From positions 38,411,433-38,475,432 of the forward strand of contig NC_056766.1 in NCBI RefSeq assembly GCF_018687715.1: a DNA stretch of 64,000 nucleotides, in the 5' to 3' direction. The notes beneath the pieces were generated by a model. That model was not told the DNA's origin. It saw only the letters and a list, made by a program, of their open reading frames with translations, and did no database searches. Position numbers and translations under genes: made by a program. Position 1 is the first letter of the stretch; each line of letters starts with the position of its first letter. Positions 55,347-64,000 of the stretch are shown piece after piece. Origin of the DNA: Carya illinoinensis. Its lineage: Eukaryota > Streptophyta > Magnoliopsida > Fagales > Juglandaceae.

Positions 55347-57370
55347 AAGCTTCCATGTGTGTGTATATATTGTTATGTACATTACATCCGTTTAGCCCAA
55401 CATTACAGATATAATTGCAAAATTTTATGTTTGCACGTAAATCTGTTAAGGTTCGAATCTATTCCAACACTGTTCGAAAGTATAAATATATGTTCTAGCT
55501 AGCGCATGTTCAATGTTTGAACTTTTAATGAGATACATTCGAACGTATTAACTCTGAAACGATAGCATATAATTGACGTGTGAATAAAACACCATTTACG
55601 TGGGCAATTGATATGCGTAGTTTGAACGTAATTTGTATACAAGTGAACTGTTTTTAGATAATATACCAACTTTAGTGACAACTTCATGGCCATCATATCA
55701 CAAATTCTAAACCGACACAAAATGTCAAATATGTTGTAGTGATTTGAAGGCATAAAGAAAAACATTGATCTAATTCCAAAGGGGATGTGCCAAGCTTACA
55801 CACTCTAACCATGCAAAAGCGTATATCTCATTTTCCTTCTAATTAATTAAGGCCATATTAGGGAAGTGAGATGAGTTAAGAGCATAATAAGGAACATCTT
55901 ATCTCATTTCAAAATTCTTTGTAATTTCATTCTTAAACATTACCCAAATAATAAATACATTTTAATTTCAAATTTTTATATTTTCATATAATCATTATAA
56001 TTTTTCTAATCTTTTAAACAAATATTAAAAAAAATACAACTTTTATAAATTTTAAAACAAAAATAATATTAAAAAATAATATTCAAATAACTGTTTAATT
56101 TTATAATATTATTTTTATTCAACTTTTTTCTCTCTCATTTTTCAAATTCCAATAAAACATCTTAACTTAAAATATTTTACTATCATAAATATTCACCAAC
56201 CATTTTATTGTTATTCATAGAATATAGTTTTATTTCATTTTATTAGCCAAAAGACGTGTTTCACGTGCGTACATTAGGGAACACGAGTATCATGTGGCAC
56301 TAAATTCTAACTCCTATATATATTTTCATTAATTAATTGAATACGGGTTTGAATATTATTAGATTGGTTAATTTCCTTCTTTTCTTTTTAATATTTGTCC
56401 TAAAACGTCTCAAGCTGATCAGTTATGATTAGTCTCAAGCTGATGATGATCATGCCTAACTTAGCTAGATGGAAGATACAGCTAGGCTAAAGATTATTCT
56501 TCAGTTGATCTTGGGATCGATCTCTTATATATTTTTTAATTGTATGCCGAATTAAGCTATGTACCAATGTTTTAGTACCTAAATAATTTAGTTCTTAATT
56601 TATTGCCTGTCTATTAGAATTCCATTTCATAATATTTGTGTTATCGATTAAATGTTTGTTTAAATATATGTACTTTGTTATAAGTACTTTAAATTAAATA
56701 TTATGTTTCATTTTAGTATTTTTGTTAGACATATACTGGAAAATTTTTGTTTTTCAATTTTGGCTTCGATTCTGGATATATAATTAAGACATGCAAGAAC
56801 TTATCGTCACATTAATTCTATTTTTCACTTTTTTGCATTGATCAAAGATGAAAACATTTTTCAATTAGTAGCAATTGGCTTTGAGAGATTAACAATTTTT
56901 TTTTTTTTTTTTATCGATAAACAAGATTTTATTGATCATAAGAATAGCAAGAGTCCAAATATATATTCAATAGTTAGTGGACACCTAAACACGTGTCTAC
57001 TAATTCGCATACGGGGCCATGGCAGGTTTGGGGGCAAAGAAATCTCATCTTAAACTCAAAATTCTCATATCATTATTATAATTTTTTCAAATTTTCACAC
57101 AAAATATAATAGACAATTTAATTTTTTTAAATCTCAATACAACTTTTTTAAATTCTAAAACAATAATAATACTAAAAATAATATTTTAAACTCTCATCTC
57201 AAATTCAAAATTCTCATCTCTACTCTCAAACCTCCCATTAGGCTATTCATGTAATTTCATACAAAACTTACTAAGAAAACATGCAATTCAATATAATTAA
57301 CTAGCTAGTCACAGTTAATTCATTTTTTTAAAGTTGAATTGCTTCTAAATTTAAACCTTCTACAAAAGAA
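55347..57370. other. Decayed segment E of the duplicated unit
   Basis: In order: the right half of the repeat split by the LINE (to about 55740); an AT-rich GTTTGGATA MITE (55844-56253); the AAATACGGGTTTGAATATTA block found upstream of other copies (56335); and the 3' flank shared with 21620-22300. A second MITE lies at about 57005-57236. No peptide exon is present in this copy. Confidence 0.6.
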
Positions 57371-57572
57371 GTTATAGTTAGGGGTGAAAACCGACCTCAT
57401 CGGCGCGGTTTTTGGGTAAAACCGACACTGATCGACAAGGTGAGATTCGCTAGAGCAACCGACCGTAACCGGTCGATGGGGAGGAGGAAAACCATCTGTA
57501 TCTACTCTGGCGGTTCTCTGGCGGTTCATGGTCGGTTCTCGGTTCCTCTAGTGGCCCTGGTGCTCGGAGAGC

Positions 57573-57666
<94 letters not shown>

Positions 57667-58499
57667 ACAGAGAGAGGCTGTGAAACCCAGGTGAATCGGG
57701 GAAGAAGAAGAAGAAGAAGAAGGAAGAAGGAGATCAAAACGACGCTGTTTGGTTTTAAATCCAACGGCGTCGTTCTACTTATTTTTTTTTTCATTTATCA
57801 TAGATAAAACGACGCCATTTGCTTTAATACAAACGACGTCATTTATATGTGTTTTAATCACAACAGAATCAAATAACGCCGTTCCACTTAAGCCATAAAA
57901 TACGGAATTAAGTGAAGATAGAGCGAAAATGAACTCAAAGATTAATGGCAAGAATTAAACATGAACAGAATATATTTGGAGTCTCAGACTGTCAATGCAT
58001 GAAATGCGAAATATGAAATGAGAAAATATTGAACCAAAACTTTCAAATATTATTAATTGAAAGTAAATATTTAAACAAAAGACTTACAAGCTTGAAACAA
58101 AGAAAAGAAGATAAGGAAGGTAAATTTGGGCTTGCAAGTAAGTAGGGGAAGCAGTTTTTGCTGAAGGTTAGTTCGGCTAAGAAGTTCTTAAGAAGTTCCT
58201 CCTAACAAATGAAATGAAGCATCATTTTATAGATGAAGGAAGCGCTTTTACAAATAGTGAATTCCATAAATTATGGGATGAATAGTGAATAGTGAACAGT
58301 GACTTTTTTACTATTCACTTTTCAGAAGCATGCACTCGTCGAAAGTATTTTTGTCTTCTTTCGCCGAAAGTGAAACATTCTTTCTGCACCGAAAGCATTT
58401 CTGTCTTCTTGTGCTGTCATCTTGTGCCGAAAGCAAACTGTAATGAGTAAACCATCAGTAAACCATCTTTCCGCCCCTAAAAAATTGAGACTTCGGGGT

Positions 58500-59836
58500 T
58501 GAGAAGAGGCTAAATGGTCGGGCATGATTCAATTATCTCCAAGTCGAGGGGGATAGTCTTCTAAGTCATGACCGAAAATCATGTAAGGATCAGAGGCTGC
58601 TGAGTCTGCTGACGAGGCTTCTGATTCCTTATCTGAACCATCACTGTTGGAGTTGTCTTCTATGGACTTTTTCAACAGTTCAAGTAAATCTTTCTTCTTC
58701 AGTTTGTCAAATGGAGACTTTTTCTTTGAAGAAGAGGTTGAATCTTGGGAACCTGTAGAACCCTTCTTCTTGGCTGAAGATGACTTTTTCTTCTACTTTG
58801 ATGAAGAACTCCTTGATTCTAAACCTGAAACTTGATCACTTGAACCCGGAATGGTTGGATATGTAATCAAAGCCTGCTTTGGGGTAGGGGAAGGAAATTC
58901 TTGTTTATCCTTAAGATTAGGAACAACAAGAGGAAAATCAGTTGAAATTCTTGAAATAATGTCATTTGTGTGGGGAAATTTATCCCACCATTTGACAAAA
59001 TAATGACGAAGTAAGAGGTCTTCTTTTTTGGTATATTGCTATCTACAAATCCAGGGGGTTTTGTATTTGGCACAAAAATGAAGTAAGAGAGGGAGTTTGG
59101 TCTCTCTTCCTTTCATCTTAGGTAGACTGGAAATAGTAAAATATTTGATAGCCTGCTGAAGGTTATCAAGAAATAATTCAGAAATGGGGCCAAAGAAATG
59201 CCACCATTTTTGAAACCATAGTGGAAATGAATGCTTGCACTTTTTGTCAAAGTTGAAGAACCAAGAGTGCTGCATGTTGGGGGTTTGGAACAAATGAAAC
59301 TTTAACCAGGCCTCAATATAATCATAATAATTATACTGAGTTTTAGTTCCCTTAACAGTTTTGAAAGTAGAAGGGTGGGTTTCCCATTCTTCTTCCGTCA
59401 TAACAGAAATGATGAAGCAATTGTGAAAGATGATTCTTGAGGGATCAACTTTACAATTGATTGGTTTAATAAAAATGGAACCGGTGTTAACCAAGATTCT
59501 GAGGTAAAAAGAGAGGTTCTTTTTTAGATCATCTAGGATCCAATGAAAACCTCGAGGGAAATAATCTTGAGCAATTTGGAAGGGATTTGTCTTTACCGAT
59601 TTCTCAATGTAAAACAGATTCTCAAACCAGGCTTTTTTGAAATATTTTGCCGTATTGGCAGAGGGAAATCTGGGTGCTGCTGAGGCCAAGGGATTTGCAT
59701 ACGGGTCGTATGGCATGGCCAAGGTGGAAGTAAATGAACTGGGGGGAATAGGCCTAGGAACTTGTCCTAGACAGGTAAATCTGTTGGCTATCTCCAGTGG
59801 GGAGGAAGCCAAAGTAGATGCATATGCTGGAGGCAT
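58500..59836 (-). pseudogene. Caulimovirid 3' ORF of unknown function
   Basis: An open stretch of 265 codons (59836-59039) rich in aromatic residues, followed after stops by a Lys/Ser-rich then acidic tail (about 58840-58560). It lies downstream of RNase H in the position of an accessory or transactivator-like protein, but I recognise no defining motif. At least one nonsense codon interrupts the tail. Confidence 0.45.
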
Positions 59837-59909
59837 AGCCGCATAAGCATCGGATAAATAGTCGTGGGTGGTGGTGAAGTAATCGGTGGAATTGGTTTCT
59901 TCTTCTTAC

Positions 59910-60818
59910 TCATGTTTTCTGCAAGAATTCACGGGTAAGAAAATCAGGGATAGAATTATCAGAACCTTTGATAAATTCAATATCATAATCAAAAACACTT
60001 AAAATAGCTTGCCATCGTGCAAAAATCTGTTTTGATGCAATGTTTTTAACATCTTGTTCTAAAACAGTTTTAGCAGTTTTGCAATCAATGCGTAAAAGAA
60101 AATGTTGATTAAGCAAATCATTTTGAAATTTAGAAATACATAGTACTACATATAAAATTTCTTTTTTAATAGTACTATAATTATGCTGTGCATGATTCCA
60201 GGTTCCGGAGTGGAAGCGAACAATCTGTTCAGAGGAACCAGGTGAAACAACTTGTTTTAGGATGCCGCCATAGCCTGTGTCTGAGGCCTTAGTTTCGACA
60301 ATCTTGAAGCTATTTGAAGTAGGAATTCCAAGACACATGAGAGTTTTGACATGTGTCTTGATTTGTTTAATAATATTGGTGTGAACATCAGTCCACGGAG
60401 AAGGATTAGAACGCAATCTCGCAAAGAAAGGGAGACACTGTTTTCTCATATCCTTATAGAAATCTAAAATATAATTCAAAGAACCAAGAAATCTTTGAAG
60501 TTGGTTTTTGTCAAGGATTGGAAATTTGTCAGCAAATTCAATGGCTCTCTGGATGGGCTTGATTTTGCCTTCAAAGATGTCATAACCAAGGAATCTGATT
60601 TTGGTCTGAAATAGTTTGATCTTTTTTGCAGAAACAACAAGTCCATTTCTTTTGATGATCTCAAGAAACGTTTTAAGATGTTTCCAGTGCTCATCAATAG
60701 ATTTGGAGAATACAAGAACATCATCTACGTAGACGATGGTGAAATTAGTGAATGATAGGAAGATATCATTCATAATATTTTGAAATTCACTAGGAGCGTT
60801 CTTCAGCCCAAATGGCAT
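59910..60818 (-). pseudogene. Caulimovirid RT (C-terminal part) and RNase H
   Basis: It starts at MPFGLKNAPSEFQ and contains the catalytic YVDD box with VLVFSKS, the connection region, and an RNase H domain. In the RNase H entry motif the sequence reads ETKASD, so a lysine occupies a position where an acidic catalytic residue is normally found. The frame is separated from the upstream RT part by an in-frame TAA near 60858. Inactive. Confidence 0.75.
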
Positions 60819-60863
60819 GACGTTCCACTCATAGTGACTGAATGGAGTAGTGAAATCAGTCTT

Positions 60864-61298
60864 TTACCTGTCTGACTCCCTAATTTGAATATGCCAAAAT
60901 CCGGACTTAAGGTCAAACTTGGAGAAAACAACTGCATCACTTAACCTATGAACTAAGTCATTCTTGTTAGGGATGGGATACCGAATCCACTCTAACACCT
61001 TGTTCAATGGTTTATAATTAATGATTAAACGGGGTGTACCTCGCTCAATCTCAGCATTTTTCTGGACATAAAAAGCAACACACGACCAGGGTGACTTACT
61101 ATGCCTGATGATATTCTTAGCAAGAAGATCTTGGATCTCATTTTTACAAAACTCCAAAGTTTCTCTATTCATTTGAATAGGTCTTGCTTTGGTTGGAATT
61201 AAGTTTTCAGAGAAATCTTTAACATAAGGTAAAGAAACAACATGCTTCTTCCTATGCCAGAAAGCATTAGGAAGTTCCGAGCAAACTTCATTAATCAA
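60864..61298 (-). pseudogene. Caulimovirid RT (N-terminal part)
   Basis: 144 codons with the early RT boxes (RLIINYKPLN, KFDLKSGFWHIQI). It ends at the TAA that splits the RT gene in two. The upstream connection to the protease is also broken (61300-61480 contains stops). Confidence 0.7.
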
Positions 61299-61481
61299 AG
61301 TTTTTTGAAAATCTTCAATTTTTTATCTAAGCAAGGAATCATGTAAATTATCATAAACACGTTTGAACTTGATTTATTGTTTAAGAAAATCTAAATATTT
61401 TCTTTTTGCAAAAAGCAAAAACACAGATCTTCTAACAGTATCACGTTCAAATTTAGAAGCAAACTTAAACTTAACTTTCTG

Positions 61482-61940
61482 TCAAAATGGGTCGGTGGTG
61501 ATCCCATCGGCTTCAGAAAGGAATGGATAAATCATGTTAAGAAAAGGCATACCAAAAATAAAATCATGGGTCAAATTCTTAACAAGCACAGAAGGAATTT
61601 TAAAACAAATATTGTCCTGACAGACATGAGCTGTGTTTAACTCATAGCGAATCTTCATCTTAGATTCGTTTGCTGAGAATAAATTCTCTTCGGACTTTTC
61701 GAAATAGGAGGTAGGAACTAAGCCTTCTCGGATACAGTTAAGATCCGCTCCTGAATCGATCAAGGCAATAGCAGAGAATTTGTATTCATGATTAACAATA
61801 ATCTCTACCAAACAAAACCATTTCTGTGGAACAGAACGGTGAATCAAGCAAATATCCTTAGTTGGACTGGAGGGTTCAGCATGGTCTGACTGGTTTGATT
61901 CTTCACCAGAAGGACTTTCATGATCAAATTCTTTATCCAA
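61482..61940 (-). pseudogene. Caulimovirid aspartic protease
   Basis: 152 codons with the active-site triplet in ALIDSGADLNCI and a later hydrophobic FIFGMPFLN box, the usual pair for retropepsin-like viral proteases. The frame is cut off from its neighbours on both sides. Confidence 0.7.
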
Positions 61941-62018
61941 CTTTAAACATGCTAAATCTTGTTTAAAAGAAGCATTCTCAGATTTGAGAGTCTTGATCTC
62001 TTCTCTGAGTTCAGTGAT

Positions 62019-63480
62019 CTATTTTTTAACAAGAGACACTTCATGCTGTAAATCGTTTAATGAAATATCTTTGGGTTTTTGTTTTTGAAAGCGTCCCAAA
62101 GTTTCTTCAAAAGAAATCTTGCCCTTAGAGGACGATGGCTCTTTACGAGTCATTGTCTCTTTAAGCTTCTTGAGATATTTGTCTTTAAGCTCAGGTTCTT
62201 GACTCTGTGAGATGATAGAGAGGAGCATGTTTTTATGTTCCTGATCTTTACTCAAAATAGGTTCTTGTTCTCTTCTTCCGTCTAAAACATTGATTGCTTT
62301 GACTTTAAAAATACAACAAGAATCATTGCAACCAAGCTTAATATTTGGTGAGTTGGAATGATCAGAGTCCGAGTAGTAATCAGATCCACTAGAACTAAAT
62401 TCATTCTCATCTGAAGATGTAGGAGATCTATGTTCGAGTAAACGAAACAGATCGTCTTGATCAACGGTATTGATATTCAACTCATTAAGCTTCTTCTTAA
62501 AACCTTGTGGCTTCTTTGTACACTTATTCGCATAGTGTCCAGGTTGGCCACAATTAAAACATGTTCCCTTTGCAGGGACTTTTGAAACCTTTTTCTGAAA
62601 TGGTTTCTTTCTTGAAACCAGTTTTGAAACAGGTTTTTTATAAAGCACCTCACGGGATCTGTTATAGTTCTTACGAGGTTTTGAAAACTTTTTAGAACTC
62701 TTTCTATGCTGTACAGATGGAGCAATAGGAGGAAGGCCAAATTGTTCGCAAAAGTTTCCCATCTCGTATTTGGCTTTCTTTCTATCTTTCATCTGTTGAG
62801 CAATCATCTTTTGATCATTACACATACTAATACCAAGTTTCTGAATAATACTTACAATGTCTCCGTAAGTATAATTATCATAATTCAGATAACCCGAGAT
62901 ATCAGTAAGTGAGTCCTTTACCTTAATGGTGAGCAAACGAGGCAATCCATCAATGAACTTCTCTTTCCAGTAAGGTTTTTGGGAATCATCTCTAAGCATA
63001 ACAAGAGACATAAAAACATCTTTATACCAACGATAATCAAACATTTTATTGCATCGCAAGTTATTCAAATAATCAGAAATTCTATTTGTGATGTTGGAAG
63101 GGGTTCCAACAAAATGTTTAACTATGGTATAAATCAGGGTATTGACACCATCAGGGGACCCATGGGTTCCTTCCCTTCGGTTCTCTTCAGTGTCTAAAAT
63201 GGGCAAACCTTCTTCATCCTTTTTGATGGCTGAACGAATGGTTTTCCTATCTTCGACAGTGAGATGTTTATCCCACCAAGCACGAAGCATCCCTGAAAAC
63301 CACTGGTCAGGATATCAACAATCTCAGTCTGGCTGAGTTTGTTGTTGTAGTAAGCAATAGCAACCATAGACATACGATTCAGAGTATTGAGACTTTCTTG
63401 CTCAGAGAATCCATCAATATTCCATTCATACATTTGGTCAGCAGATACGGAGAATTGAGAGTGAAAGCCTTTCTCTTCAT
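62019..63480 (-). pseudogene. Caulimovirid capsid region with zinc knuckle
   Basis: The main open part 63290-62019 (423 codons) contains a CCHC knuckle CFNCGQPGHYANKC at about residue 248, after a Lys/Arg-rich basic region, and an acidic Ser-rich tail; this is the standard layout of caulimovirid capsid proteins. A related frame continues upstream (63433-63194) with a frame change near 63290. The 5' coding part is missing beyond 63709. Confidence 0.7.
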
Positions 63481-64000
63481 ACTGTAAATCAGGATGAGTG
63501 GGTCTAGAATACCAGTTTTTCGTGAGACCTATTGGTTTAATATCTCTCGAATATATCCTGGCACGTTCGGGTTTTTCAACTTGAATACCCTGAAACTCTT
63601 TTTCAAGTAAATTAATTTTCTAAATTAAGGAATTATCAGACAAAGAAATATCATCATCAGAATTATTCCAAGTATGCATAGAAAAAGAATCATCGAAATT
63701 AACCCCTGGGCCGTTCCACTTAAGTTTAAGTGGAACGGCGTCGTTTTACTTAGGTATAAATTAAAAAAAATATATGTATATGTTGTCGGCCGGTTCAGCG
63801 GTTTGAGCCGGCCTCAAACCGCGACCGAACCGAGGAACGTCGGTTTTGTTCATTTTCTGTCGCCCGCCGACCGGTTCCCTGGTGGTTCCGGCCGGTTCCT
63901 GACTCTGACGGCCGGTCTGTGTCGGTCACAATCGATTTGTCAGTTTCTTGTACACCCCTAGTTATAGTGTTTAAGTGTGAGGGCTGTTGTTATACTTTCT

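Larger units (their letters stand above)
57893..63709 (-). mobile_element. Endogenous caulimovirid (pararetrovirus), 5'-truncated and broken
   Basis: On the minus strand: capsid/zinc-knuckle (63700-62019), protease (61940-61482), RT (61298-60864, continued 60818), RNase H (to 59910), and a further 3' ORF (59836-58500). The order and the RT/RNase H style fit Caulimoviridae rather than Ty3, and no LTRs or integrase are seen. A movement protein is absent because the right edge cuts the coding region. Stops and frame breaks occur between the domains (about 62000, 61470-61300, 60860). A 15-bp repeat GCCGTTCCACTTAAG flanks it at 57878-57892 and 63710-63724. It is a nonfunctional fossil. Confidence 0.75.
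57379..63960. mobile_element. hAT-type nonautonomous element containing a viral insertion
   Basis: The ends are TAGGGGTG (57379) and CACCCCTA (63960). An 8-bp duplication GTTATAGT flanks it at 57371-57378 and 63961-63968. The paralogous segment at 22265-22310 has a single GTTATAGT at this position, proving the insertion. Eight-base duplications and TAGGGGTG ends are typical of hAT elements. The outer arms (57379-57890 and 63710-63960) are GC-rich with repeated CCGACC/GGTCGG and GGTTC motifs. No transposase is present. A (GA)n run lies at 57574-57664. Confidence 0.85.

Noticed and set aside
59637..59846. Plus-strand Gly/Ala-rich frame
   Set aside because: Reverse of the caulimovirid 3' ORF; no independent support.
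57893..63709. Interpretation as a Ty3 LTR retrotransposon
   Set aside because: No LTRs, no integrase, and the RT/RNase H and capsid style is caulimovirid. The missing 5' part prevents final proof by movement protein.

Overview
This window looks like nuclear DNA of a woody eudicot. It has split genes with GT-AG introns, low coding density, long AT-rich stretches, L1-type LINEs, Copia and Ty3 LTR elements, a tRNA-derived SINE, several MITE families, a gene-carrying Helitron and an endogenous caulimovirid. A recurring AT-rich MITE that opens with a GTTTGGATA-type terminus is one I associate with Fagales (walnut/oak group); that placement is a weak inference.

Layout. 1-209: last two exons of an unidentified plus-strand gene. 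649-1208: solo LTR. 1489-17252 (minus): a complete 11-exon gene for a plastid DnaJ/Hsp40 of the DJA type; the exons join in phase into 576 codons. Its introns hold most of the local transposon load: intron 8 (6.8 kb) contains a decayed LINE that itself carries part of a Copia element, and intron 1 carries a LINE 3' fragment with a perfect 20-bp target-site duplication. 17.3-25.3 kb is intergenic and transposon-rich, and includes a deleted Ty3 element, a LINE fragment and a Ty3-type gag-like fragment.

21.4-57.4 kb is the distinctive part: a cluster of degenerate segmental copies of one small unit. Two copies (25736-32982 and 46970-47364) encode an intact two-exon small secreted-peptide precursor of 51 and 54 residues. 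A third copy (21449) keeps only exon 2, expanded by a C33 tract. Two further copies (about 39.0 and 44.15 kb) keep the promoter but have lost the gene. Promoter-derived units carrying CGTCA/TGACG have expanded into two six-unit arrays with a period of about 40 bp. Because these segments are paralogous, one copy serves as the empty site for insertions in another. This fixes the ends of a 6.6-kb Copia element in the intron of one peptide gene (it contains ABCF1 and HAESA-like gene pieces) and of a 4.2-kb Helitron (39772-43960) carrying exons of three unrelated genes (GH9 endoglucanase, prolyl 4-hydroxylase, CYP714-like P450). A third insertion (45.57-46.52 kb) carries the first coding part of the proteasome subunit RPN1.

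49601-55329 (minus) is a full-length, apparently intact L1-type LINE with a perfect 17-bp target-site duplication, a 1363-residue ORF2 and stop/start overlaps between its ORFs. 57379-63960 is a hAT-type element (8-bp TSD, TAGGGGTG termini) into which a broken, 5'-truncated endogenous caulimovirid (57893-63709, minus) has inserted. The host genes with a good chance of being functional are the DnaJ gene, the two secreted-peptide genes and the unidentified gene at the left edge.
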